Positions 27,338-35,941 of a stretch of DNA of 64,000 bases are shown here, in pieces. A model generated the notes under the pieces. It was not told the origin of the DNA, ran no database searches, and saw nothing but the letters and a program-made list of their open reading frames with translations. Location of the stretch: assembly GCF_001590985.1 (NCBI RefSeq), contig NZ_BCTX01000002.1, positions 1 to 64,000 on the forward strand, in the 5' to 3' direction. Positions within the stretch are counted from its first letter, which is position 1. The number at the start of each line of letters is the position of its first letter. The DNA is from Novosphingobium naphthalenivorans NBRC 102051 (GTDB lineage: Bacteria; Pseudomonadota; Alphaproteobacteria; Sphingomonadales; Sphingomonadaceae). The position numbers and the translations under genes are program-made.

Positions 27338-28051
27338 TCAGTAGTCGTTGTCGACCGAACCGATGCCGTTGATCTGGCTGCGCAGCGTCTTGGGCTTGCG
27401 GACCAGGCTTACATGGCCGGCACCGTTGATTTCGACATCGACAAGGCCGGTGGCGCCGATGGTGACATTGCCAACACCGTCCATGCGCACGGTCGCATCC
27501 TCGACAGCCAGTTTTTCGAGATCGATGTTGCTGGCGCCTTCGGTGGTGACGAAAACCTTGCGGACCTTGCCGTTCGCTTCAAGGTTCACGGCGCCTTCCG
27601 ACTTCAGCGTGAACTGGTCCTGTTGCAGGCCGGTGAGCGTTACGTCACCCGGTGCGTCGAGGTCCAGCCCCGTGATTTCGGGCGCCGTGATCATCACTTT
27701 CACGCCGTGGCGCATGTGGACGTTTCCGGGGACCGAAAGGCGGCCGTTCTCCCAGACCAGTCGGTCCACCACCTTGGCGGGGCCGGAGACGGTCATCTCC
27801 GCCTTGTCGCCCCGGGTGAAGCTCAGTTCCACGGGGATTTCCATGGCAAGCTGGGCGCCGGGGTCGACGGCGAAGCTGCGGCTCTTGCGGGGGCCTTGAT
27901 CTTCGTCGTCGTCACCGATGGTCCAGGCCCAGCCGTCACCTTCGGTGAAGCCCTTCTTCAGCTTGTCGCCGCCGACAACCCAGGCCGCGCTGAACGCGAC
28001 GACCGTCAGGATCACGCCGCTGGCGAATACGATGAGCAGTTTCCTGAACAT
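27338..28051 (-). CDS. GIN-domain (DUF2807) protein
   Basis: A 237-residue membrane-anchored protein. N-terminal helix MFRKLLIVFASGVILTVVAF is followed by an acidic linker and a beta-helical head-GIN domain made of repeats such as APGDVTLTGLQ, EGAVNLEAN, EGASNIDLEKL, GVGNVTIGATG, GAGHVSLV and GIGSVDNDY. The start at 28051 has AAGGAA upstream. It is the last gene of the PadR-HAAS-GIN set, a module common in bacteria and thought to respond to envelope conditions. Confidence 0.85.
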   Translation of the reverse strand: MFRKLLIVFASGVILTVVAFSAAWVVGGDKLKKGFTEGDGWAWTIGDDDEDQGPRKSRSFAVDPGAQLAMEIPVELSFTRGDKAEMTVSGPAKVVDRLVWENGRLSVPGNVHMRHGVKVMITAPEITGLDLDAPGDVTLTGLQQDQFTLKSEGAVNLEANGKVRKVFVTTEGASNIDLEKLAVEDATVRMDGVGNVTIGATGLVDVEINGAGHVSLVRKPKTLRSQINGIGSVDNDY

Positions 28052-28139
28052 CTTGTGGTTCCTTTCTTCAGAGCATCGCGCGGAAAAAGTGGGCACCGGT
28101 TTTCCGGAAGCCGGCGATGCGGCAGCAAAGATTGTCTGG

Positions 28140-28706
28140 TCAGTCTTCGGAATGGATGGCCGGTTCGATCACCCGGTAGTGCAGGCGGCCGAACCACATT
28201 AGGGCATTGATGATCCAGATGCTGATCAGCGTGAGCAGTGCCCCTGCGGCGACCGACGCGCTCATCGTGCCGAGGCCTGCGAGGATGGCGACCAGCCAGC
28301 CGCCGGGAAAGCCGCTGAACGGGCCGGCGATCAGGATGAAGCCACCGGCGATGAAGCAGGCGACAACCGCGACGAACAGGCCGAACACGACGCCGATGAT
28401 CGGCAGGACGATCGGCAGCAGGATCAGGATATCGATCGTCGCCAGACCCATGAAGGCCAGGATCGCGGCCCAGGCCGAGGACGGCGAACGGTCGCTTTCC
28501 CAGTTGCGGAAGCCGGCCTCGAAACGCAGTTCGCGGGCGAGGCGGGCCGGATTGCCGAGGGCAGCGGCGACCTCCTCTTCGCTGCGGCCCTCGGCCATGC
28601 CGGCTGCGAAGTGGTCTTCGTAGTCGGCGGCAATCTCGTCGATATCGGCCTGCGGCATGCCCTTGAGGCCCGCTTTCAGGCGCTTGATGAATTCGTTACG
28701 CGTCAT
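28140..28706 (-). CDS. HAAS-domain (DUF1700-like) membrane protein
   Basis: A 188-residue protein. The N-terminal HAAS domain (MTRNEFIKRLKAGLKGMPQA, then EEVAAALGNPARLARELR) is followed by four hydrophobic segments. Such proteins are usually encoded with a PadR regulator and act as its membrane partner. The start at 28706 overlaps the PadR gene by 11 bases, supporting translational coupling. Confidence 0.87.
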   Translation of the reverse strand: MTRNEFIKRLKAGLKGMPQADIDEIAADYEDHFAAGMAEGRSEEEVAAALGNPARLARELRFEAGFRNWESDRSPSSAWAAILAFMGLATIDILILLPIVLPIIGVVFGLFVAVVACFIAGGFILIAGPFSGFPGGWLVAILAGLGTMSASVAAGALLTLISIWIINALMWFGRLHYRVIEPAIHSED

Positions 28707-29070
28707 GGCTGGGTTCCCCTTCCTCATCGGCGTGAGCGGCAGAGGCGGTCATTGCGCCGTCGATCAGGCCGTCGACTGCGGCGGTGAAGCCGCGCCATTC
28801 CTCGACCTGGGCGGACAGCCGCGTGCGGCCGGTCTCTGTAATGCGGTAATACTTGCGCGGCGGGCCCGAGGGGGATTCCTCAAGGTATGTCGTCACAAGG
28901 CCTTCGGACTGCATTCGGCGCATGAGCGGGTAGATCGTCCCTTCACCCATATCGACCGCGTCAGCCATGCGGCTGGCGATCTCGTAGGCGTAGCTGTCAC
29001 CGCGTGACAGCAGGGCGAGCACGCACAGGCCGAGCACCCCTTTCTTCAACTGGATTTCGATTTCGGACAT
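28696..29070 (-). CDS. PadR family transcriptional regulator
   Basis: A 124-residue winged-helix repressor. The PadR N-terminal domain is clear (LKKGVLGLCVLALLSRGDSYAYEI, then MGEGTIYPLMRRMQSEGLVTTYLEE and PRKYYRITETGR). It heads the PadR-HAAS-GIN operon. A short inverted repeat at 29094-29109 upstream could be its operator. Confidence 0.92.
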   Translation of the reverse strand: MSEIEIQLKKGVLGLCVLALLSRGDSYAYEIASRMADAVDMGEGTIYPLMRRMQSEGLVTTYLEESPSGPPRKYYRITETGRTRLSAQVEEWRGFTAAVDGLIDGAMTASAAHADEEGEPSHDA

Positions 29071-29093
29071 CGAATCAACTCCTGTGGATGTGG

Positions 29094-29109
29094 CCTGTAT
29101 ATAGACAGG
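29094..29109. promoter_or_regulatory. Candidate PadR operator/promoter
   Basis: Inverted repeat CCTGT-N6-ACAGG spanning a TATATA that could be the minus-strand -10 box, 24 bases before the PadR start. This suggests self-repression. Confidence 0.4.
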
Positions 29110-29518
29110 TAGTGTTCAATGCAAGGTACTAGTCAAAGAGAGATAGAATGGTGATGACAGGTAGCGGTTAAAGCATGGTATCGTGCTGTGTGTACTGGTG
29201 TATAAAGTATGAAAATACAAAGGGTTGGTAAGGGTTTCCGCGTCCGGGTCATGACTGCAACGGCGCGGTGTAGGGCCTGTTCGAAGCGCTCTGGTCGGCC
29301 CGTGAGGCGAGGAACGCCGGGTTGCAGATTCGCCGCAAGGGGGCGGGGCAGGGGCGATTCGCGGATGCCATCAGGAGCGTTTTCCTGCGCGGGCCTGCAT
29401 CCGGAAGGGGCAGGCCATGATCTGCACGATCACTGCAGAGGTGAGGGGGGCGGTATCCGGCGGCGTCTGCTTCTTATCATCCGGATGGGGAACCGGTCTT
29501 GTCGTGAAGGGTGGAACG
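29110..29518. other. Long intergenic region without a gene
   Basis: About 400 bases separate the PadR promoter from the exported hypothetical gene. The first 100 bases are AT-richer than their surroundings; the remainder is GC-rich. An open frame at 29209-29706 lacks protein-like composition and runs into the next gene in another frame. I see no RNA gene or terminator. Confidence 0.5.
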
Positions 29519-30211
29519 ATGCGCCGACGCCTAATTGTTTGTGGTCTTGCCCTGCAGGGTATGCCGTTTGCGGCCCACGCAGCGGAAACGAAGGCCCTGC
29601 GGGCCAATGCCGCGCTGCTCATGCCGGCAACGCTGGAATGGTCGATGTCGGATCGGACGTCGGTCGATCATGCCAAATCCAAGGACCTGGTGACGGACGA
29701 CGATGATGCCGGACTGGGCGTGGAGTTTCTGTCCCTGCGATCGAACCTGATGTCAGGCGCAATGCTTGGCCCGGAGCGCATGAAAATGCATGTGCGCGAA
29801 CTGCGGATCGGGGGATGGCACGATCTCGGTGCGGATGCTGTCCTGAGATTTCATGCTTTGGCCGGGATGACGAGCCGGTTCGACCGTGAATCCCCGGTTT
29901 CCACACGCAAGACCCGGAGCAGCAACGTGGCCCTGGAAGCGGCCGTCGAAAATGCTGGAGGCTGGCAGCTCAGGGGCGGATGGTTCGCGCAGGGCGGCTG
30001 GGGCGGGCATTCGCTTGCCGGCGATGCGGCGCGGATGGCGAACGGAGAGCCGGCAGCCGCCAAGGGGGTGCGTTTCGCACTGCAGATGCCGTCCGCCAAG
30101 GACGGGCCGGCAGTGAGCATCGAGGCGGTGAGTGGGACCAAGGCGGTCGCCGGCGGCGAGCCGCTGGCTCATCGCGGCGAAATTTCCCTGAAACTCGCAA
30201 CCGCGTTCTGA
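29519..30211 (+). CDS. Exported hypothetical protein
   Basis: A 230-residue protein with a signal peptide (MRRRLIVCGLALQGMPFAAH, cleaved after AAHA). The mature part has alternating hydrophobic residues (HVRELRIGGWHDLGADAVLRFHALAGM) and ends in an aromatic residue (LKLATAF), as in some outer-membrane beta-barrels. No family is recognised. AAGGGTGG precedes the ATG at 29519. It stands alone with its own long upstream region. Confidence 0.6.
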   Translation: MRRRLIVCGLALQGMPFAAHAAETKALRANAALLMPATLEWSMSDRTSVDHAKSKDLVTDDDDAGLGVEFLSLRSNLMSGAMLGPERMKMHVRELRIGGWHDLGADAVLRFHALAGMTSRFDRESPVSTRKTRSSNVALEAAVENAGGWQLRGGWFAQGGWGGHSLAGDAARMANGEPAAAKGVRFALQMPSAKDGPAVSIEAVSGTKAVAGGEPLAHRGEISLKLATAF

Positions 30212-30261
30212 GCAGAGCCCCGCGCACGAGCCAGTCGAGCGCCGGACAAGCGGGCACAACG

Positions 30262-30292
30262 AAAAAGGGCCGCGGTTTCCCGCGACCCCTTT
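30262..30292 (-). terminator. Terminator of rplM-rpsI
   Basis: GC-rich stem (CGCGG / CCGCG with flanking AAAGGG / CCCTTT); on the minus strand it ends in TTTTTCGTT, just after the rpsI stop. Confidence 0.75.
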
Positions 30293-30317
30293 CGGTAGCC
30301 GTAGCTCTGCGAAACGC

Positions 30318-30830
30318 TTAGCGCTTCGAGAACTGGAAGCTGCGGCGGGCCTTGGCGCGGCCGTACTTCTTGCGCTCGACCACGCGGCTGTCGCGGGTGA
30401 GGAAGCCAGCGGCCTTGACGGCGGCGCGCAGGGCGGGCTCGTACTTGGCGAGAGCCTGCGAGATGCCGTGCTTCACGGCGCCGGCCTGACCCGACAGACC
30501 ACCGCCCTTGACAGTAGCGACGACGTCGTACTGCTCTTCACGGCCGCCAACCACGAAGGGCTGGTTGATCACGAGGCGCAGGGTCGGGCGGGCGAAGTAG
30601 ACTTCCTGGTCGCGGCCATTGACGGTGACCTTGCCGGTGCCCGGCTTGATCCACACGCGGGCCACGGCGTCCTTGCGGCGGCCGGTGGCGTAGGCGCGGC
30701 CCTGGGCGTCGAGCTCCTGCTCGCGCAGCGGCGCGTTGGAAACGGGAGCGGCGGTGACGGTTTCGTCAGCCACGGCGCCGGCGATGTCCGCGAGATCGGA
30801 CAGGCTGGAGACGGTATCGGTGTCGGACAT
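30318..30830 (-). CDS. rpsI: 30S ribosomal protein S9
   Basis: A 170-residue S9 with an N-terminal extension of about 40 residues as in other alphaproteobacteria. The core begins [28 protein letters not shown] and ends with the conserved tail [24 protein letters not shown] that reaches the P-site tRNA. It starts within the stop of rplM (one-base overlap). Confidence 0.98.
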   Translation of the reverse strand: MSDTDTVSSLSDLADIAGAVADETVTAAPVSNAPLREQELDAQGRAYATGRRKDAVARVWIKPGTGKVTVNGRDQEVYFARPTLRLVINQPFVVGGREEQYDVVATVKGGGLSGQAGAVKHGISQALAKYEPALRAAVKAAGFLTRDSRVVERKKYGRAKARRSFQFSKR

Positions 30831-31309
30831 TACGCGCCCACCTTGTTCTTGCGGTTCATGGAAGCGACGTCGAGCGGCTGCGGCTGGGTGCCGCCGTGCG
30901 GGTGCTCGGTGCCGCCATAGACGTGCAGCGCGCGCATCTGGGCGCGGCCGAGCGGACCACGGGGGATCATGCGCTCAACGGCCTTTTCCAGGACGCGTTC
31001 GGGGAAGCGGCCGGCGAGAACCTTGTCTGCGGTCACTTCCTTGATGCCGCCGGCATAGCCGGTGTGCTTGTAGTAGGTCTGCTGCTTGAGCTTGTTGCCG
31101 GTGAACTTCACCTTGTCGGCGTTGATCACGACGACGTGATCGCCGCAATCGACGTGCGGGGTGAAGCTCGGCTTGTGCTTGCCGCGCAGCAGGTCGGCGA
31201 CGATGACCGCGAGGCGGCCAACCACCAGACCTTCGGCATCGATCAGATGCCACTTCTTTTCCACCTCGGCCGGCTTGATCGACCGGGTGACCTTCGTGAG
31301 CGCCTTCAT
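30830..31309 (-). CDS. rplM: 50S ribosomal protein L13
   Basis: A 159-residue L13: [49 protein letters not shown], and the signature [21 protein letters not shown]. Start 31309 ([10 protein letters not shown]) fits the family; an ATG ten codons upstream is less likely. It forms the usual rplM-rpsI operon. Confidence 0.98.
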   Translation of the reverse strand: MKALTKVTRSIKPAEVEKKWHLIDAEGLVVGRLAVIVADLLRGKHKPSFTPHVDCGDHVVVINADKVKFTGNKLKQQTYYKHTGYAGGIKEVTADKVLAGRFPERVLEKAVERMIPRGPLGRAQMRALHVYGGTEHPHGGTQPQPLDVASMNRKNKVGA

Positions 31310-31457
31310 GGCTGGTCTATCCCTATGTTTCGTGCGCACGCCGGTGAGAATCGCATGAAGCCACGAATCCTCCGCCGCGCGGGAAGGCGGCCAATTCGTC
31401 GAAATGCGCCGCTAAGTCAAGCAGACTGCGGGATTGCAGAGAGGTAAAATAATACCG

Positions 31458-31796
31458 TCAAGATTTCGGCGCTATGCCCGCCAGCCATGCCAGGGTGCCC
31501 GGCGGCGCGGTATCGCAATGCCAGCCGAGCACGGCCGGCTCGTCATAGGGATGCAGGTCGGCGAGCCGCAAAACGGCGCGGTCGAGCAGGTCCGCGTGGG
31601 TTTTCAGCAGTGCGCCGGTTTCGCGGGCGGTGTCCTTTTCGCCGTTCCACACGAAGACCGATGTCATGCCCGGCAGCACGTTGCCGCAGGCGATCAGGCC
31701 TTCGTCGAGTAAGGCATGAATGGCGGCCAGCGCTGCGTCCTCATCGGGGAAAGGGCACCAGATCAGCGCCGCGCCCTTGCTGGCGGGGTTGCTCAC
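31458..31796 (-). CDS. cutA: CutA1 divalent-cation tolerance protein
   Basis: A 112-residue CutA trimer-forming protein (ALIWCPFPDEDAALAAIHALL, GNVLPGMTSVFVWNGEKDTARET, LADLHPYDEPAVLGW). It begins with a GTG that overlaps the stop of the heme A synthase gene (GTGA), so it is coupled to it. CutA proteins bind copper in vitro; the true role is unsettled. Confidence 0.92.
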   Translation of the reverse strand: MSNPASKGAALIWCPFPDEDAALAAIHALLDEGLIACGNVLPGMTSVFVWNGEKDTARETGALLKTHADLLDRAVLRLADLHPYDEPAVLGWHCDTAPPGTLAWLAGIAPKS

Positions 31797-32887
31797 GGCG
31801 CGCTCAAGGCGTTCACCGGATCGCGGCGCCCCAGCGCATGGGCCCCCCAAACGGTGGCCGCCACCAGCAGGGCGCCGCACAGTTGGTGCGACACGGCCAG
31901 CCACAGCGCGACGCCGGACCATATGGTGGAAATGCCAAGGATCACTTGCGTGCCGAAAGCGCAGTGAATTGCCATCGAGGCCAGGCGCTGGCGCCGGGCC
32001 CGCAGGCGGCGGCCCATGGCCACCAGCACCGCGACCACGACCCAGGCCCACCAGCGGTGGATGAAATGGGTGAGATAGGGATCGCTGAACAAGGCGTGCC
32101 CGAGCCCGGCGCTCCAGTCGACACCTTCGGGGAACAGCCGGCCCTGCATCAGCGGCCAGGCATCGAGGCTGAACCAACCGGCGCCGGCCACGTATCCGGC
32201 GCGGAGCCCTGCCACCATGGCGCCCATGAATAGCTGGAAGAACAGCGCGGCCAGTGCCATCGCGGCAAAACCCGTCATCCGTGCCGGCGGTTCGCCGCGG
32301 CCGAGGGCCCTGAGGTCCAGCGCGGTCCAGACAAGGCCGCCCAGCGTGGTGAGGGCCACCAGCAGGTGCGCGGCGAGGCGGAAATGGCTGACACGGTCGG
32401 CCGCTTCGGGCGTCAGGCCGGAAGAGACCATCCACCAGCCCACTGCGCCCTGCAGTCCGCCGAGCGCCAGCAGGGCGAGCAGGCGCGGCTTGTAGCCGAG
32501 CGGGATCGTGCGCTTGTACCAGAACCACGCCAGCGGCAGCGCGAAGGCGAGGCCGATCAGGCGTGCCAGCAGGCGGTGAGTCCACTCCCAGAAATAGATG
32601 AACTTGTACTGCGTCAGCGTCATCCCGGCCGGGCCGTTGATGTCGAGGTACTGCGGGATCTTCTTGTAGCCCGCGAACTCGGCTTGCCACTGCGCGTCGG
32701 TCAACGGCGGGATCGCGCCGGTGATCGGTTTCCATTGGGTGATCGACAGGCCCGATTCGGTGAGCCGGGTGATGCCGCCGACGGCAACGATCAGGACAAC
32801 CAGCGTCGCGACGAAAAGCAGCCATCGCACCATGGGCGCAATATCGTCGGAAGTACCGATCAGGGGGCGACCGTCCGGAACTCTCAT
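31793..32887 (-). CDS. ctaA: Heme A synthase (COX15/CtaA)
   Basis: A 364-residue polytopic membrane enzyme that converts heme O to heme A for cytochrome oxidase. COX15-type motifs are VGGITRLTESGLSITQWKPITG, EFAGYKKIPQYLDING, FIYFWEWTHRLLARLIG, LGGLQGAVGWWMVSSGL, FIHRWWAW and FGTQVILGISTIW; the heme-binding histidines lie in these. It is coupled to cutA downstream. Confidence 0.95.
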   Translation of the reverse strand: MRVPDGRPLIGTSDDIAPMVRWLLFVATLVVLIVAVGGITRLTESGLSITQWKPITGAIPPLTDAQWQAEFAGYKKIPQYLDINGPAGMTLTQYKFIYFWEWTHRLLARLIGLAFALPLAWFWYKRTIPLGYKPRLLALLALGGLQGAVGWWMVSSGLTPEAADRVSHFRLAAHLLVALTTLGGLVWTALDLRALGRGEPPARMTGFAAMALAALFFQLFMGAMVAGLRAGYVAGAGWFSLDAWPLMQGRLFPEGVDWSAGLGHALFSDPYLTHFIHRWWAWVVVAVLVAMGRRLRARRQRLASMAIHCAFGTQVILGISTIWSGVALWLAVSHQLCGALLVAATVWGAHALGRRDPVNALSAP

Positions 32888-33025
32888 GCTTTTTTGACTT
32901 TCATGGTCCTATTTCCTGCGATTTCCCGGCGCGTTACGCAAGAGGGAGCGGTGCAAGGCATTTCGGGGCGTAGGGATGCGGGACGGCTCTTGATTGATGA
33001 TACAACATAACATACATGGCCTCAC

Positions 33026-33397
33026 ATGCGCAGAACACTCCTATCGATTCGAGACCGGCTGGACGGTGCGGGGATCATCCTGAGCGGGCTTTGTGCAGTG
33101 CATTGCCTGCTCGGTGCCGTGCTCGTGGGTGTCCTGGGACTGGGCGGGGGTGCTCTGCTTTCTCCTGCCATTCATCGGGTCGGGCTGGTTCTGGCGCTTG
33201 TGGTCGGCCTTGTCTCGCTCGGTTTCGGTGTGATGCGCCATGGCCGCGTCGGACCGTTGGTGCTGGGCGGCATCGGGCTGGCATTGATGGCGACGGCGAT
33301 CATGGTCGGACACGGTTTGCCCGAAGCGGTGCTGACCGTGATGGGCGTGTCGCTGGTGGCTTTCGCGCACATTCGGAACTTGCACGCCGCCTGCTGA
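33026..33397 (+). CDS. MerC-domain membrane protein
   Basis: A 123-residue protein with four hydrophobic helices and the MerC motif GLCAVHCLLG (Cys 23, Cys 27) in the first. MerC proteins move mercuric ions, but chromosomal relatives have no proven cargo. No merR or merA is nearby, so mercury is doubtful. An AT-rich motif TACAACATAACATA (33001-33014), similar to half of a Zur box, lies just upstream. An ATG at 33016 is in a different frame. Confidence 0.8.
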   Translation: MRRTLLSIRDRLDGAGIILSGLCAVHCLLGAVLVGVLGLGGGALLSPAIHRVGLVLALVVGLVSLGFGVMRHGRVGPLVLGGIGLALMATAIMVGHGLPEAVLTVMGVSLVAFAHIRNLHAAC

Positions 33398-33414
33398 GCG
33401 CTATCTGCGGTGGC

Positions 33415-33639
33415 ATGGCACTGGAAACTTCTGGCGAACTCCTGCTCACCGTCAATGGCGAACCGCGCCGGATCGCATCCGGTGCGACCATTGCGGACCT
33501 TGTTTCCAGTCTAGGCCTTGATCCGCAAAAGGTTGCGGTCGAACACAATGCCGAAATCGCGCCCCGGTCCCTGCTGACCGGAATTGCGCTGTCCGATGGC
33601 GACGTGCTGGAAATCGTCCACTTCGTCGGGGGAGGCTGA
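33415..33639 (+). CDS. thiS: Thiamine biosynthesis sulfur carrier ThiS
   Basis: A 74-residue ubiquitin-fold carrier (LTVNGEPRRIASGATIADLV, KVAVEHNAEIAPRSLL, LEIVHFVGGG). The C-terminal Gly-Gly is thiocarboxylated and gives sulfur to ThiG for the thiazole of thiamine. It lies 3 bases ahead of an unknown gene and then thiG. Confidence 0.95.
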   Translation: MALETSGELLLTVNGEPRRIASGATIADLVSSLGLDPQKVAVEHNAEIAPRSLLTGIALSDGDVLEIVHFVGGG

Positions 33640-33642
33640 ATC

Positions 33643-34032
33643 GTGGTGAAGGCCTACAATTGCCGGGCGGAAGGCCCCGCGGAAGAACTCGGCCGGGTTG
33701 ACCTGGCAGGCGCGCTGGCGCTGGTCGATACGCATTGGGCCTTTGCCGACGAAGACTTCGAGACCGAGGACGAGGCGGTGGAGAAGACCATGTTCGGCTT
33801 CTACCGCGACGACGAGGACTTCATCGAGATCGAGATCGTTTCGTCCAGCTTCGTCACCGTGCGTCACGAGCCGGAGCGCGACGGCTTCATCGGCCAGATC
33901 TTCGGCCGCCGCGAATGGCTGATTCACTTGCACGCGCGCGAGGAACTGGACGCCATCGTGAAGGCCTATTTCACCAGTACCCAAGCGGGCTTCGAGGCCA
34001 TGCAGAGCTATCCCAACGAGGCAATACAATGA
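33643..34032 (+). CDS. Unknown protein between ThiS and ThiG
   Basis: A 129-residue soluble, acidic protein beginning at GTG 33643 (GGAGG site seven bases upstream). Notable stretches are [40 protein letters not shown] and [20 protein letters not shown]. No family is recognised. It starts 3 bases after thiS and overlaps thiG by ATGA, so its expression is tied to thiazole synthesis. It may be an accessory factor of ThiG/ThiS; this is inference from position only. Confidence 0.7.
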   Translation: MVKAYNCRAEGPAEELGRVDLAGALALVDTHWAFADEDFETEDEAVEKTMFGFYRDDEDFIEIEIVSSSFVTVRHEPERDGFIGQIFGRREWLIHLHAREELDAIVKAYFTSTQAGFEAMQSYPNEAIQ

Positions 34033-34820
34033 ACGAGATGACCAAGATCGGCGCCGATACCTGGACTGTCGCCGGACGGACTTTCACTTCGCGCCTGATC
34101 GTGGGGACCGGCAAGTACAAGGACTTCGCGCAGAATGCGGCGGCCGTCGAAGCCTCGGGCGCGGAAATCGTCACGGTGGCGGTGCGCCGGGTCAATATTT
34201 CCGATCCCAAGGCGCCGATGCTGACCGACTTCATCGACCCGAAGAAGATCACCTACCTGCCCAACACCGCCGGCTGCTTCACCGCCGACGAGGCGATCCG
34301 CACGCTGCGCCTGGCGCGCGAGGCGGGTGGCTGGGATCTCGTGAAGCTGGAAGTGCTGGGCGAGGCGCGCACGCTCTATCCGGACATGCGCGAGACGCTG
34401 AAGGCCTGCGAAGTGCTGGCCAAGGAAGGTTTCGCGCCGATGGTCTATTGCGTGGACGATCCGATCGCGGCCAAGCAGCTTGAGGAAGCGGGCGCAGTGG
34501 CGATCATGCCGCTGGGCGCGCCGATCGGTTCGGGCCTTGGTATCCAGAACAAGGTGACGGTGCGCCTGATCGTCGAGGGAGCCAATGTGCCGGTGCTGGT
34601 CGACGCCGGTGTCGGCACGGCGTCCGATGCGGCCGTGGCGATGGAACTGGGCTGCGACGGTGTGCTGATGAACACCGCGATTGCCGAAGCGAAGGACCCG
34701 CTTCGCATGGCCCGCGCGATGAAGCTTGCCGTCGAGGGCGGGCGCGATGCCTATCTGGCCGGCCGCATGGCGACGCGGCGTTACGCCGATCCGTCGAGCC
34801 CGCTGGCCGGCCTGATCTGA
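34029..34820 (+). CDS. thiG: Thiazole synthase ThiG
   Basis: A 263-residue TIM-barrel enzyme that forms the thiazole phosphate of thiamine from DXP, ThiS-thiocarboxylate and dehydroglycine. Motifs: [63 protein letters not shown] (Schiff-base Lys), [38 protein letters not shown]. The true start is ATG 34029, four bases within the upstream unknown gene. Confidence 0.97.
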   Translation: MNEMTKIGADTWTVAGRTFTSRLIVGTGKYKDFAQNAAAVEASGAEIVTVAVRRVNISDPKAPMLTDFIDPKKITYLPNTAGCFTADEAIRTLRLAREAGGWDLVKLEVLGEARTLYPDMRETLKACEVLAKEGFAPMVYCVDDPIAAKQLEEAGAVAIMPLGAPIGSGLGIQNKVTVRLIVEGANVPVLVDAGVGTASDAAVAMELGCDGVLMNTAIAEAKDPLRMARAMKLAVEGGRDAYLAGRMATRRYADPSSPLAGLI

Positions 34821-35123
34821 GCCGGATTCGCTGCCGTTCCCGATTGGTAAAGGGTCTGGTGATGATTATTACCGGGCCCGTTTCCGCAGTACGGGGTCCT
34901 TGCGCGATTTCTGTAAAGGAATTGTGCGAGTGAACATCCCTGCAGTGTCCGGAACCTGCGAATTACAGTAGTTAATGGAAGTATTTCCAATTGCTTACCG
35001 CGGTGCTCGTATACAAACCTTTGCATAGTTAATGACTTTGTAACTCCCCGGATGGTTAACTGTGATTCGAAAAGAGGGGTGTCCTTCGAGTCACAGCTAG
35101 GACGGTCACGGGGGTTTAGGACC
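34821..35123. promoter_or_regulatory. Intergenic region with inverted repeat bearing GANTC sites
   Basis: About 300 bases after thiG without a gene, AT-rich in its second half. An 11-of-12 inverted repeat, CTGTGATTCGAA (35060-35071) and TTCGAGTCACAG (35085-35096), carries one GANTC in each arm. A TTAA-N7-GTAA motif near 35030, close to a CtrA box, lies upstream. It is probably the promoter of the next gene. Confidence 0.45.
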
Positions 35124-35651
35124 ATGGCTTATGCGGGAACAGCAACGCTGACGATCAGTGAACTGCGCGAATTCGCCAGCTTCACGGCTTGCGAACAGCG
35201 CTACATCCGTCGCAGTCTCGACATCGGGCTCGGCCGTCAGGACGCTTTCAAGCTCTGGGCCCGCGACGATGAGGAAATTTCGTCGATCCGCGGCCAGTAT
35301 ATTGCCTATCAGGATCTCAAGGTGCTGCGTTCGATGCGGCCCGACGACATCGGCTTCGATGATATCGAGGCGTTCATGGGCAAGCTGGTGCGCATGGCCG
35401 CGTTCGATCTGGCGCAGGACAAGCTCAGCAGCTTTTCCGCCTTCCGCTTCCTTTACGAGCGTCTGCTGGGGGCCTGGGTGCGTCCCTGGCTGCCGGGCGC
35501 CTTCTGCGGGGCCGCCGCGCTGCCGCAGATCCGGCCCGACCGGCGCAAGAAGCTGCTCCACTCGATCAGCGAAGCGGCCGCCACGGCGCCGGGCTGGTCG
35601 GAGCGCGAGCCGAGCTTCTATCCCGAATTCATCGAGAAGGAAGCGGCCTGA
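35124..35651 (+). CDS. Hypothetical protein
   Basis: A 175-residue, mostly helical cytosolic protein. Notable: ISELREFASFTACEQRYIRR, IAYQDLKVLRSMRPDDIGFD, FLYERLLGAWVRPWLPGAF. No domain is recognised. Start ATG 35124 is chosen because upstream codons in frame cover an inverted repeat. It is a single gene with a long regulatory region and its own terminator, so it is probably real and regulated. Confidence 0.65.
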   Translation: MAYAGTATLTISELREFASFTACEQRYIRRSLDIGLGRQDAFKLWARDDEEISSIRGQYIAYQDLKVLRSMRPDDIGFDDIEAFMGKLVRMAAFDLAQDKLSSFSAFRFLYERLLGAWVRPWLPGAFCGAAALPQIRPDRRKKLLHSISEAAATAPGWSEREPSFYPEFIEKEAA

Positions 35652-35728
35652 TAACTTCGCAAAGTTTGCCCACATGGGCGCGGCGAAGTCTTGTGAAATT
35701 TGATCTGGCTTCAAACCAGGAACGGGGG

Positions 35729-35763
35729 ACGCGCCGGTGATGACCGGCGCGTTTCGCGTTTTT
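35729..35763 (+). terminator. Rho-independent terminator
   Basis: Stem ACGCGCCGGT / ACCGGCGCGT, 4-base loop, then TTCGCGTTTTT. Confidence 0.82.
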
Positions 35764-35941
35764 GGGGCTGACGATGCGAAGGAGCCTGCCGAGCATGACA
35801 GGCCGCGGCCGGATAGGAAAGACCCGCGCGAGCGGGCAAATCCGGTCTGAATGATCGTCTGCTTCTGGGACGGATATGTAGGCCGTCGAATGGCTGAAAA
35901 GCCGGGGTTAGCGGACGCTTAGCGACCATCTCATTCTGACC

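Noticed and set aside
29209..29706. 165-codon plus-strand frame before the exported hypothetical gene
   Set aside because: Cys/Arg/Gly-rich with no domain, and it overlaps the better-supported gene at 29519 in a different frame.
33026..33397. Mercury resistance operon
   Set aside because: Only a MerC-like protein is present; merR, merT, merP and merA are missing.
33398..33414. TPP riboswitch ahead of thiS
   Set aside because: The gap is only 17 bases and lacks the CUGAGA core.
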